From Leptodactylus fallax (lineage: Eukaryota > Chordata > Amphibia > Anura > Leptodactylidae): a stretch of 64,000 nucleotides of DNA. Both the position numbers and the translations under genes were made by a program. The notes under the pieces were generated by a model. It did not search any database and was not told the DNA's origin. It was given only the letters and a program-made list of their open reading frames with translations. Location of the stretch: positions 8,144,001 through 8,208,000 of the forward strand of contig CAMRHE010000028.1 of the NCBI GenBank assembly GCA_947044405.1, in the 5' to 3' direction. Of the stretch, positions 1 through 11,364 are shown in pieces. Every line of letters begins with the position of its first letter. Position 1 is the first letter of the stretch.

Positions 1-1154
1 TAAGAGTATATTATTTTAGTGTTAGTGACACTAAAATTGTCATTTTTGGTATAATTTATAGATAGTTGAGAGATAAACAGCCGTATATACTGTGTATATA
101 CTCCTTATTTTATTCTATACTATTTGTATAATAAACATATCTGATGTGCATTTATCCATTTCATGGTTAAAAATATACAAGACCTATCAGCTGTCCTGAC
201 TGTTTTAAGAAGTATTCGCCCATAGTATATGGGTATACTAGTATATCAGAGAATATTTTTAGAACTCATTGGCATTGTGCCATCCTCTGTTATTCCTCCT
301 GGAAATGTATAAATATTAACATTCTACTAGTCAAAGGTCATGTTCCTACATATTACACCACCAATCAGTGGTGACAGTGTTGGGACTCGCCATGTTAAAT
401 AATTTTCAAGGCAATAACCCCTTTATCTTCTGTCCATAGGATGATGATATATTGCTGATTGGTGGGGTCCGACCATTGAGACCCCCTCTGATCCTCACAA
501 CGGGGGGTGTTTTACTGCAGTTGTGAATGTAGCATGGGGGGCACAGATGTACCACCACGCCACTCATTTCAATGGGAGTGCTGGAGATAGTCAAGTGCTT
601 TCAGTTATCTTCAGTGTTATCATTAGATTGAGGAGTGAGGTGGTGGATGCAGACGCACCCCCGATACAATCATAACACCCCGCCCAGGATTGGTGGGCAT
701 CTCAATGGTCGGGGACACTGACTGATCACCAATTTATCCTCTATCCATAGCATATATTTTTGTGGCATACCCCTTTAACAAGAGGAATGGTACTGCCCAG
801 TTGTCAATTTATCCATTTCCAGGAAGAGTAACAAAGGGACCACACAAAAAAAAAAAAAAAAAAAAGTTCTAAAGACGATGCTCTGGTATTGTTATGATGT
901 ATTAACTAAAACGTATATGTCAGGATAGCAGACAGGTCCTCTTTAGTTCACCGATGATATATACAAGTGAGTATATAGACAGGTGGCCATTCAAGGGAAA
1001 GGTGTGTTGAATCTGCATTGGATTTTTTCCTTCCTATGACATTTTTTGCATTAAATACTTTCACTACTTTCTTTCAATGCATTGGGACAGTTTCCAGTGT
1101 TAATATTTCAGGGCACGGTTCTGGCACCCTTATTATATACAATTATAGGCTTAC
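1..1154. other. ITGB6 intron 12 (part): MITE plus poly-A
   Basis: No exon was found here. Bases 408-780 look like an anuran MITE: the left part (AATAACCCCTTTATC, then TGATTGGTGGGGTCCGACC) is repeated in inverted form at the right (GATCACCAATTTATCC, then GGCATACCCCTTTAA). A poly-A run lies at 846-865. The stretch 250-310 with TTATTCCTCCTGGAAATG resembles segments near 38870 and 39010, so it is probably repeat as well. Confidence 0.55.
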
Positions 1155-1270
1155 ATTCTGGATTCCTGGACCCGTCCTCTCTGCTGACTGTGGCATCCAT
1201 CAGGTTACATGTCTCTGCACATACCCCCGCTTGCTGTTCTTCTGAAAACAGATGGCATTCAACACAGGGC
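1155..1270 (-). CDS. ITGB6: ITGB6 coding exon 12: start of the beta-tail domain
   Basis: Acceptor CTATGCAG joins in frame to exon 11, giving R-PCVECHLFSEEQQAGVCAET, then CNLMDATVSREDGSRNPE. PCVECH and the two later cysteines match the SCIECH start of the beta-tail. The 3' border is less sure: the only good donor is GAAT|GTAAGC at 1154, which leaves phase 1. Reading past it meets a stop after about 15 codons. The next exon was not found in bases 1-1154, so the gene continues left of the window. Confidence 0.82.
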
Positions 1271-2387
1271 CTGCATAGAATAAGACACACAGTTCATTTA
1301 TCTCCTCCTATCGGCAAGCACAATATAAAAGTGAATACATAAGAGTCAAAAGTTCTGCTCTGCACATTCCAGCCACTTATAATATTCAATGTCCTGAGGA
1401 ATAACCTGATAAAACCCCCTCGTCTCACATTTCTCTCTGTCCTTCTGTAGGTTTCCGAGACAGTCCTGCAGGCTACACAAGTCAGACGCTCCTGTATAAT
1501 AAGCTGCGCTTTAGTCATCGTACCTGAATCTTATGCATAGTCATTTTTTAGAACTCAGATGTCACGTCTTGACTCGCGACCTTGCCCTTGTCACTGCCCG
1601 GAGGCTCTGGATTCATCACCGACGTCTTCAACTCAACACGTTCATGGAAAGATCTTGTATATTGGACAGTACTGGGAATACTTGAGTGCTTGCATTGACA
1701 GGACCTTGCTCTGAGTTCACGAACACAGGGAGGGACTATAAACACTGCGGCCGTGATATTTTTATGCTTTTCAAGTGAATTCCTGTGGTTATACGAAGTG
1801 CATAAGCTATTTGCTACCAAGCGCAGCTGCAGCGTCCATCGCCTCAGATCTAATAGTAGCCATTGGGGATACATCTATGGGTTATATACCCTTCATAGCT
1901 GAAATCCAGTCTCATATCCCAATGCTATAAATCCATTGACTCTGTACTATTGCACCACATTGATCTGTTCTATGTCACCAAATTCTCAATTTCTCTTATT
2001 AATATGCAAGGACAAGAACAGATTGTAAATATCCGTCCTGGCAATGCAAATAGTCTAGAACTGGTCTATTTGCATTGTCATGCTTTTTGATATTGATGAC
2101 CTATCCTCAACAAGGGTCATTGATACCATATTGGTCATTGATGCCCCTCACAACCAGCTGTTCACAGCAGACATCTCCATCCATTGCATAGTTGCTGTGC
2201 TAAATTACTGAAGCTCAACATGGCCACTGCCTAATGGATCGAGCCGTGTGTTGGACCTCCACTCATCTGATCTTAAGGACTAGGAATGAGTGAACTGATT
2301 TTTAACAAGATGGATTCTTTATGAATTTTCCAAGAATTTCAGGTTCAGCTTAACCTGAAATTTTTGAAGTTTGTCACCCATTAATTA

Positions 2388-2835
2388 TTATTATACTCTG
2401 GGTTCTCTACAGATCCCATAATATCATAATTGGTGCCCCAAGGGAGGTGCGGAAAAATAATAAACATTCATACTCACGTTCCCTCAGCTCTACTGGACTC
2501 CTTTGCAGAATCTGGTGTTTATTCCTGGGCATATTCAAGCCTCTTCCAGCCTCCTCAGTGACATCAACCACCACAGGGTCCACTGAGACCTGTGATTGGA
2601 CCTCAGCGGTCATGTGGGGGCGTGTCAACGTCAACACACCCCATGACCACTGAAGCCCAAATACAAGTCTCAGTGGTCCTACGGGGCCCATGATGCAACC
2701 CAGGAGGCCAGAGAACACCCAGGACATAAATTGGGTGCTGTGAGGGAGCACAGGAGAGGTGAGGGAAGATGCTATGTTTCTGCACCTCCTCTGCTTCTTA
2801 TTATACTCTGAGGTCTCTCCAGATTGCTCAGTAAG
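2388..2835. repeat. Interspersed repeat bounded by TTATTATACTCTG motifs (intron 11)
   Basis: The segment is flanked by two direct copies of TTATTATACTCTG followed by a TCT-CCAGAT-like sequence (2390 and 2797). The same TTATTATACTC-CGGGGTCT motif occurs in the hAT-like element at 18758-18801 and 18939-18979. The remainder of intron 11 (1271-3277) shows no gene, apart from an (AT)n run. Confidence 0.45.
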
Positions 2836-3002
2836 GGTGGGGGCTAAAGGAAAAATGACAACTGTGCTGGAATCAGTGGAGGGGCGACTATTAAAGAATG
2901 CAAAGTTGGTGGAGTTGGTGAAAGGACCTCTTTAAAGGGCTGAACATTGACATACAGGGTATGCATAGGTAGAGAGACACTTTATTTTCCTCTGGAGGAT
3001 AG

Positions 3003-3044
<42 letters not shown>
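3003..3044. repeat. (TA)n microsatellite
   Basis: About 21 perfect TA units lie in intron 11. Confidence 0.95.
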
Positions 3045-3046
<2 letters not shown>

Positions 3047-3277
3047 ATATACTGTATTCACCAAAATATATCATGGGTCACCATCTAAATTCAGTTATAA
3101 GGAACATGTAAAACAAACCCTCACAGACTCCTTTGGGTATGACATTATACTTTCTATAACGACTCTTAAACTTTACTTGACAGGTCATACAGACATTACA
3201 CCTATAGTTACCTATACATTATGCAGACAAATAGACTCTACCTCTAAATACTAGAAACTGGAAGGTAAAGCCTTTAC

Positions 3278-3500
3278 CTGTATGAGCTGCAGGGGTCACC
3301 ACACGTCGGGCACTTTTCACAGGTATCTCCAGAGACCCCGGGGCTGTTACAGATACATTTGCCACATTCACATCTGCCTCTCCCACTACATAGGGTGCCA
3401 GTTTCGGAGATACAGGAGTCAATGCTTGATGTGCAGTTGCAGTATTGTCCAGTCCAGCCACTCTGACAGTCACACTCTCCACAGTCACATATACCATGAC
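3278..3500 (-). CDS. ITGB6: ITGB6 coding exon 11: I-EGF3 to I-EGF4
   Basis: The 223-bp exon reads [20 protein letters not shown], then [31 protein letters not shown] and [14 protein letters not shown]. It completes EGF repeat 3, covers repeat 4 and ends inside the DPC motif that leads to the beta-tail. It starts after CTATAG with two bases of Gly and leaves with the two bases AG of an Arg codon at donor ACAG|GTAAAG. The spacing of all cysteines matches the family. Confidence 0.93.
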
Positions 3501-4049
3501 CTATAGATATGAGAAAAATAAGACGTGTCATTATTACTGACATACAGCAAAACTACAACTCTCAACATCCCCTTCCTATACACAACTGAGATATTATTCT
3601 GCTTGTTGCTCTGACTCCCGACCAGTGGAGAAGTGAATCATGAAGTACTTGTTGGGGTTGCAGTCTCGACTCTAGCTGGTCTGTATATATGTACGTTACT
3701 TATTCACAAGAATTCATCTATCTTTGTGCTGTTACTAATTATATAATATATTGTATTAATTATATTATCAGGTATAATCACAGTTGCTTAATATTAGTTA
3801 TATTGGGGATTTTTTATATCCACAGACCTTGCAATATCTAGGGATCTCTGGCATCATGGGTGATAAGTATGAGACTAATATATATTTTTATGTAAATAGT
3901 CGAAGTAAAGATACATTATATTTTATTATAATGTGATATTCTGTGTGTTTTTTGTAATTGGTGGGATCCTTTAATTTATCGTTGCATTATTTAACCATAT
4001 TGGCAATAACTACCAAACTGTTGTCCCATAAGTACAACAGTAAGTTCTC

Positions 4050-4109
4050 CTACCTACCTTCTACTTATCCTTTCATAAGGGATAAGTAGAAGGTAGATAG
4101 GAGAACTTC
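4050..4109. repeat. Near-perfect 28-bp-arm hairpin
   Basis: AAGTTCTCCTACCTACCTTC is followed after a short loop by its near-exact inverse complement ending GGTAGATAGGAGAACTT. The palindrome sits in intron 10, about 30 bases before a MITE. Confidence 0.85.
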
Positions 4110-4124
4110 TATTTTTTTACTTTG

Positions 4125-4596
4125 AGCTGCACAGTAAGAATGCTTCCAGAAATAGAAGGGTTAATAGTTTATTTTATGACGTGAATGAAGAAAAGAGAAA
4201 TGTAAATCCCATCAATATTTGGTGTGACCTTTGCCCTTTGGAGGAGGAGTCCTGGAAGTGTTGATACGGCCCCCACAGATATAGCCCTGATCTCATCATC
4301 ATCAAGTCTGTCTGGGATGACATGAAGAGACAGAAGGATTGGAGCAAGCCTACATCCACAGAAGATCTGTGCTTAGTTCTCCAAGATGGCGGCGGGAACA
4401 ACCTCCCTGCCCAGTTCTGCCAAAAACTGTCTGTACCGAGAAGAAGGCAAAGGGCAAAGGTTACATTTGATGGGGTTTACATTTCTCTTTTCTTCATTCA
4501 ATTCATAAAATAATATATTAACTCTTCTATTTCTGAAAGCATTCTAACTGTGCAGCATTTTCCCACACCTGCCTAAAATTTTTGCACGCTACTGTA
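4125..4596. mobile_element. Tc1-derived fold-back MITE, family F, copy 1
   Basis: Terminal inverted segments read CTGCACAGTAAGAATGC at the left and its inverse at the right, and ATCAATATTTGGTGTGACC repeats inverted inside. The outer right end CCACACCTGCC... GTACTGTA-like is present; the outer left end is missing. The centre keeps a relic of transposase C-terminus (SVWDDMKRQKDWSKPTSTED-like) in the plus direction and a GCGGC-rich AAGATGGCGGC site at 4383. Other copies are at 18028, 26093, 35293 and 43410. Confidence 0.75.
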
Positions 4597-4622
4597 GATT
4601 TTTCATAAGACACTTTATTTAC

Positions 4623-5031
4623 CTCCACAAATAAGTCCTCCATGTCTCACACATGAAAAGTCATCACATTCACAGCGAGGCCCATAAACCCTTCCATATA
4701 CAGAGGGATTGCAAATACATTGTCCACAAAAACATTCCCCCCGTCCAGAGCAGGTATCCAGTTCTTGACAAGAACTATTGTTCAGAGATGCTTCATTGCA
4801 TTGACACTGAGCTCCTAGAAATCCAGGTTTACAAACACAAACGCCACATTCTAGGGATCCGCTGCCTCGGCTGCACTCAGCACTCTCATCTTCAGCCTCC
4901 GCCTTACACGAACAGGAACACTCAGAATGAATTTCTATCTCCAGGCTGTCTTGAAGACCAACAGGCTTTATTATAACATGCTTTGCTTGTTTTTCACAGG
5001 AGGTTGAAGTCACGGTCACATTAAAAGAAAC
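4623..5031 (-). CDS. ITGB6: ITGB6 coding exon 10: hybrid end and I-EGF1 to I-EGF2
   Basis: This is the longest exon, 409 bp, entering in phase 0 and leaving after the first base of a Gly codon. It starts VSFNVTVTSTSCEKQAKHVI and proceeds through IKPVGLQDSLEIEI into cysteine-rich I-EGF modules: ECSCSC, CGVCVCKPGFLGAQC, CSGRGECFCGQCIC and YGPRCECDDFSC. The CxCxxC spacing and the repeated CSGRG/CxCGxC pattern identify integrin EGF repeats, the leg that extends when the receptor is activated. Sequons NVT and NNSS are present. The acceptor is TTTTAG and the donor GGAG|GTAAAT. Confidence 0.93.
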
Positions 5032-5214
5032 CTAAAAGTATACACAAAGCAATACATGAACTTGTTCCCCTTTATTAAGGCACATTATCTACATGAAGTT
5101 CTAAAAAGCAAATTCAGAAACAGAAAATTCAATTCTCGATATGTATCCCTCCACCAGGGGGAGCTCTCTGCATTTAGTATATCCAGCTGGTAATGAAATC
5201 ATACAGGATACTTA

Positions 5215-6834
5215 CAGTGCCTTGCGAAAGTACTCGGCCCCCTTGAACTTTTCAACCTTTTGCCACATTTCAGGCTTCAAACATTAGGATATAAAATTTT
5301 AATTTTTTGGTGAAGAATCAACAACAAGTGGGACACAATTGTGAAGTGGAACGAAATTTATTGGATATTTTAAACTTTTGTAAAAAATAAGAAAATTGAA
5401 AAGTGGGGCGTGCAATATTATTTGGCCCCCTTAAGTTAATACTTTGTAGCGCCACCTTTTGCTGCGATTACAGCTGCAAGTCGCTTGGGGTATGTCTCTA
5501 TCAGTTTTGCACATCGAGAGACTGAAATTCTTGCCCATTCTTCCTTGGAAAACAGCTGGAGCTCAGTGAGGTCGGATGGAGAGCGTTTGTGAACAGCAGT
5601 TTTCAGCTCTTTCCACAGATTCTCGATTGGATTCAGGTCTGGACTTTGACTTGGCCATTCTAACACCTGGATACGTTTATTTGTGAACCATTCCATTGTA
5701 GATTTTGCTTTATGTTTGGGATCATTGTCTTGTTGGAAGATAAATCTCCGTCCTAGTCTCAGGTCTTTTGCAGGTTTTCTTCCAGAATGGTCCTGTATTT
5801 CGCTCCTTCCATCTTCCCATCAATTTTAACCATCTTCCCTGTCCCTGCTGAAGAAAAGCAGGCCCAAACCATGATGCTGCCACCACCATGTTTGACAGTG
5901 GGGATGGTGTGTTCAGGGTGATGAGCTGTGTTGCTTTTACGCCAAACATATCGTTTTGCATTGCGGCCAAAAAGTTGGATTTTGGTTTCATCTGACCAGA
6001 GCACCTTCTTCCACATGTTTGGTGTGTCTCCCAGGTGGCTTGTGGCAAACTTTAAACGAGACTTTTTATGGCTATCTTTGAGAAATGGCTTTCTTCTTGC
6101 CACTCTTCCATAAAGGCCAGATTTGTGCAGTGTACGACTGATTGTTGTCCTATGGACAGACTCTCCCACCTCAGCTGTAGATCTCTGCAGTTCATCCAGA
6201 GTGATCATGGACCTCTTGGCTGCATCTCTGATCAGTCTTCTTGTTTGAGATGAAAGTTTAGAGGGATGGCCGGGTCTTGGTAGATTTGCAGTGGTCTGAT
6301 ACTCCTTCCATTTCAATATGATCGCTTACACAGTGCTCCTTGGAATGTTTAAAGTTTGGGAAATCTTTTTATATTCAAATCTGGCTTTAAACTTCTCCAC
6401 AACATTATCACGGACCTTCCTGGTGTGTTCCTTGGTCTTCATGATGCTCTCTGCGCTTTAAACAGAACCCTGAGACTATGACAGAGCAGGTGCATTTATA
6501 CGGAGACTTGATTACACACAGGTGGATTATATTTATCATCATCAGTCATTTAGGACAAGATTGGATCATTCAGAGATCCTCACTGAACTTCTGGAGTGAG
6601 TTTGCTGCACTGAAAGTAAGGGGGCCGAATAATATTGCACGCCCCACTTTTCAGTTTTTTATTTTTTACAAAAGTTTAAAATAACCAATAAATTTCGTTC
6701 CACTTCACAATTGTGTCCCACTTGTTGTTGATTCTTCACCAAAAAATTAAAATTTTATATGTTTATGTTTGAAGCCTGAAATGTGGCAAAAGGTTGAAAA
6801 GTTCAAGGGGGCCGAATACTTTCGCAAGGCACTG
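5215..6834 (-). mobile_element. Full-length Tc1-like transposon, copy A
   Basis: The element begins CAGTGCCTTGCGAAAGTACT and ends with the inverse, flanked by TA on both sides. The terminal inverted repeats are about 215 bp and almost identical, giving a 1.62-kb element in intron 9. It holds a transposase pseudogene. Its right end abuts another mobile element, sharing only TATA. Confidence 0.93.
5436..6442 (-). pseudogene. Tc1-family DD34E transposase, broken (copy A)
   Basis: From the ATG at 6442 the frame starts MKTKEHTR and shows the paired-like helix-turn-helix region (ISQTLNIPRSTV, then RPGHPSKLSSQTRRLIRDAA). It continues with VLWSDETKIQLFG (first catalytic Asp), QQDNDPKH (second Asp) and [15 protein letters not shown] (Glu). 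These cut and paste DNA at TA targets in this family. A TAA at 6326-6328 interrupts the N-terminal part. A 10-bp deletion near 5772, seen by comparison with copy B at 48683, shifts the frame before the second Asp. The element is therefore dead. Confidence 0.92.
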
Positions 6835-6838
6835 TATA

Positions 6839-7212
6839 CAGGTGAATCTCAATAAATTAGAATATCTTTGAAACGTTCATTCATTTTAGTAATTCAGTAA
6901 TACAATCCATAATCAGCGTCTTCCATGATTGTGTGTCCTACTGAACCAGACTGAGGGACCATGTAAAGGCTTAGGAAACCTTGGCAGGTGACACTGAATT
7001 TACAATACTGAACTTTTTTACAATATTCTAATTTTCTTATATTTGGGTTTTCATTACCTGTAATCCATAATCAACATTTACAGAAATAAATCACTTGAAA
7101 TAGAACACTCTGTGTGTAAAGAATCTAGAAAATATAGGAGGTCACTTTTTTAATTTAATTACTGCAAGGAATAAACGTTTCAAAGATATTCTAATTTATT
7201 GTGATGCACCTG
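6839..7212. mobile_element. Mariner-like MITE, family E, copy 1
   Basis: The ends read CAGGTGAATCTCAATAAATT and the inverse AATTTATTGTGATGCACCTG, flanked by TA. The inverted arms extend through AGAATATCTTTGAAACGTT. It has no coding capacity. A second copy in opposite orientation is at 10999-11364. Confidence 0.88.
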
Positions 7213-7455
7213 TAGATCTGTACATGAGCTGTCTCTAGTGTCAGAGGCAGGTAAAGAGATTTGTTATATTTTTTCTCAAAGATGGCGGACCTCCATTTAT
7301 TAAATGAATAGCACAAGCAAATGTAAGAAACTTTGTAATATTTCATGTTAAAAAACATTTTCTCCATAAATCAATCTGCTTTCCTCCCCCATCCTTTCAG
7401 TCTTATAACTAATCCTCCTCCTCTTCCTCCTTCCCTTCTCTATATTACATTATAT

Positions 7456-7457
<2 letters not shown>

Positions 7458-7495
<38 letters not shown>
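7458..7495. repeat. (AT)n microsatellite
   Basis: A perfect AT run is followed by a short CA-rich tail. Confidence 0.95.
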
Positions 7496-7503
<8 letters not shown>

Positions 7504-7837
7504 CACACACATACTGTATATATTAATGTTATTAATGTTAAAGGACCACCTGGGGAAAACAGATACACTGCCTGAGGGACGCTGTATGACACAAGTGTTC
7601 TGTCTTTAGTGCTATCTGTATCCTTATGTCATGTATCATCACCCAAAGACCCCCCCAGGCCTTGCATTAGGCATAACACAATGAATAAGCTTTGTTTTAC
7701 CTCTTGAAACTAAGTTTCCTGGAATTTGCTAACATGATGTATTGCCCAGAAGTGTAATCAAAAACTAGTATGTTCAATGACGTCTTATGCAAGAATATTA
7801 AATTATAGAACTGAACTCCAAACAATGATAGGTTTGG

Positions 7838-7849
7838 ATAGATAGATAA

Positions 7850-7884
<35 letters not shown>

Positions 7885-7938
7885 TGAGATGGATAGATAG
7901 AGAGATAGATAGATAGATAGATAGGAGATAGATAGATA
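7838..7938. repeat. (GATA)n microsatellite
   Basis: GATA/TAGA repeats with a few interruptions. They produce meaningless open frames rich in Ile, Ser, Tyr and Leu on the minus strand. Confidence 0.95.
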
Positions 7939-8532
7939 AATACAACAAAAATATTTATCATATTCATTAAAAACTCTGTAACTAAATGCATCTAGAGATA
8001 TTCCAGAAATCTGGAACCAAGAATGTGCAAATCATAGAGCCATTGGTTGTGTTACCAAGAAGCCAAGGAAGGAATGGCAAGAAGGCAATGGAAAGAAAGA
8101 CAGACAGACAGCTACAGATATACGTGGTGGCAGATTATAACATGGGCGGTTTGGGCGGCTGCTTAGGCCACATTGTGATAATGATTTAGAGTGAATTCAC
8201 AAGTGGTGGCTTTGCTGCAGATTTTACAAGCAGATTTTGCAGGTAGGATCCACAGCAGATTATAGTAGAAGGACGACCATATTATTAATCTTATCCATGT
8301 GCTAAGGACGTTTTCTTTGCAGAATAATATTTATATTGTGAAAATGGCACAGAATTGTCACCACTTTCTATGTAGCAGGGGTGAAATTTGTGGGGAATCT
8401 GCAGAAAAATCCTCCTGGACTTATCCCTATGTGGAGAGGAAACCAGAAATTGAGTAAAGGGATAAGTGGATTTATTGATGTTATGAGACATACAGAACTG
8501 TGAGGACATGGTTTACATTGGTCTATACTTAC

Positions 8533-8667
8533 TCTGTCTCCAACTTTGATTCTTTGGCACTTTTTACTATTTGACGTGACTGTATCATTGTTACAGTTTG
8601 AAGTGAAGAAGAGGTTAAGTCCGTCTGTGTCTCCTGATACCTCAAGCTCAATTTCCGACCTCAGTTC
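8533..8667 (-). CDS. ITGB6: ITGB6 coding exon 9: second hybrid-domain segment
   Basis: The exon is 135 bp, 45 codons, phase 0 to 0: ELRSEIELEVSGDTDGLNLF, then FTSNCNNDTVTSNSKKCQRI and KVGDR. It matches the hybrid-domain return strand of integrin beta subunits (ELRSEVELEV, CNN, KKC, VGD). NDT is a sequon. The acceptor is TGCCTAG and the donor AGA|GTAAGT. About 13 kb of repeat-rich intron separates it from exon 8. Confidence 0.92.
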
Positions 8668-8991
8668 CTAGGCAAAGAGATGTGAATCAGCAATATTCAG
8701 TGAAACATTAACATTTAGTTACTATCTGCCAAAAGGTCAGCAATTTCTCCTGGCCCCTTGTGAATGTGTCTGTGAGTCACAGACGGATGGTATTACTGCT
8801 GGAGAAAGAGGGAGGAAAGACATGAGCGCTTTCTACTTGTCTGCGTCACATTGTGTACACCGAGCAATGAAAAAATAATGTGAAATAACCCACAGCAAAA
8901 AGAGGCCCCTTGGGAATGCAAATACAAAGTGTGCAAATAGTGCAAAGTGTGCATTGCAGAAAACATTTCAAAACTAGTTTCACATAAAGGT

Positions 8992-8997
<6 letters not shown>

Positions 8998-9043
<46 letters not shown>

Positions 9044-9060
9044 CATACACACATACATAC
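8998..9060. repeat. (TA)n and (CATA)n tract at the left edge of a Tc1 element
   Basis: A TA run followed by ACATACACAC. It abuts the Tc1-like element beginning near 9061. Confidence 0.9.

Positions 9061-9946
<886 letters not shown>

Positions 9947-9981
<35 letters not shown>
9947..9981. repeat. (GT)n(AT)n microsatellite
   Basis: GT units change into TA units directly at the right end of the Tc1 relic. Confidence 0.92.
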
Positions 9982-9982
<1 letters not shown>

Positions 9983-10194
9983 TATAAATGTGATTATGTA
10001 TAAAATGTAATATGTCTGCCATATCTCTATTAGTAGTCTGTCTGACGCATAAGTTAAATTTCCTGGACCTCAATGTAAAATATGTAATGGGGCCCCTACC
10101 TACCATCTGTCACTCAGAATAGTGGTAAGAGTGACCTTTGGGGCCCCCTCAGATTTCATGGCCCCATAGCAATCCCTAGCTCTGCATCTCTACT

Positions 10195-10580
10195 TATTTA
10201 TTTATCTAATCATGTATCTTTTATACCATTCTATCAGTATCTTTTTCTATTATGTATCTGTTTCTTTTTCTATATGTCTCTTCCCAGTTGTTTCTATCTA
10301 TATATCTATTTAATTCATTACTATCAATCTATTTATAATGTATCTGGTTATCTTACCCCATCTATATTTCTTTTCCTCTAGCTATCTCTCTCTGTATCCA
10401 TTTTTATTATGTATCTGTCTGTTCATCTCATCTATCTATATGTCTCTCTCTACTTGTTTCTTTCTATTTAATGCATTACTATCAATCTATATTTATCTAT
10501 TTATAATGTATCTGGTTATCTCACCTCATCTATATATCTTTTCCTCTATCTCATTCATATCTATCCCTATCTATATGATG
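10195..10580. repeat. Degenerate TATC-rich low-complexity region
   Basis: Decayed (TATC)n with larger duplicated blocks: TTTATAATGTATCTGGTTAT recurs at 10332 and 10501, followed by CATCTATAT...TTTTCCTCTA. The apparent open frame through it is low complexity. Confidence 0.8.
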
Positions 10581-10773
10581 TGAACATATTTTCCTTGAAC
10601 CTACTGGTGAACTATCTGCTTGTTTTGCAATAAATATGTTGATTCCTGAGAACCAGTAGTCAATTGATCAGGAAGTAATGAGATTAGACACGCGTCTATG
10701 CCACAGGACTGCGGTGAATGTATTTTTTGCATTCCCATCATTTCCTGCTACAGAGAACCAAATGCAAACCCAC

Positions 10774-10827
10774 AGAGAGCCAGTATAGAGAGCCAGTATA
10801 GAGAGCCAGTATAGACAGCCGGTATAT
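10774..10827. repeat. Short 15-bp tandem repeat
   Basis: Three to four copies of GAGAGCCAGTATAGA lie in intron 8. Confidence 0.85.
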
Positions 10828-10998
10828 CTGCACCATCCGTGTCATTGGTGCTGCAGATCAACAGACATCATGCTACATGTGGACGCTCCTGTGTCTCCAA
10901 AATGTATATAGTTACATTTGCTTAGGCACTACTAGAACTAACCCTAACCCCTAACATTACTATAGCTGCACATATGAATAGGGCAGCTGGAAAATATA

Positions 10999-11364
10999 AA
11001 GGTGCATCTCAATAAATTAGAATATCTTTGAAACGTTTCTTTATTTCAGTAATTAAATTAAAAAAGTGACCTCCTATATTTTCTAGATTCTTTACACACA
11101 GAGTCTTCTATTTCAAGTGTTTTATTTCTGTAAATGTTGATTATGGATTACAGGTAATGAAAACCCAAATCTAAGAAAATTAGAATATTGTGAAAAAGTT
11201 CCGTATTGTAAATTCAGTGTCACCTGCCAAGGTTTCCTAAGCCTTTAAATGGTCCCTCAGTCTGGTTCAGTAGGACACACCATCATGGAAGACGCTGATT
11301 ATGGATTGTATTACGGAAATGAATGAGCGTTTCAAAGATATTCTAATTTATTGAGATGCACCTG
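10999..11364. mobile_element. Mariner-like MITE, family E, copy 2
   Basis: An inverted-orientation copy of the 6839-7212 element: AATAAATTAGAATATCTTTG at the left and its inverse ending GATGCACCTGTA at the right. The first three bases of the left end are altered. The interior matches copy 1 closely, including CCAAGGTTTCCTAAGCC. Confidence 0.87.

Noticed and set aside
406..594. 62-codon minus-strand frame at the left edge as the missing ITGB6 exon
   Set aside because: It has no integrin motif; it lies inside a MITE with inverted ends.
3219..3497. Alternative minus-strand frame ([17 protein letters not shown]) over exon 11
   Set aside because: It is a shadow of the EGF-repeat exon, which reads in the cysteine-rich frame and fits the neighbouring exon phases.
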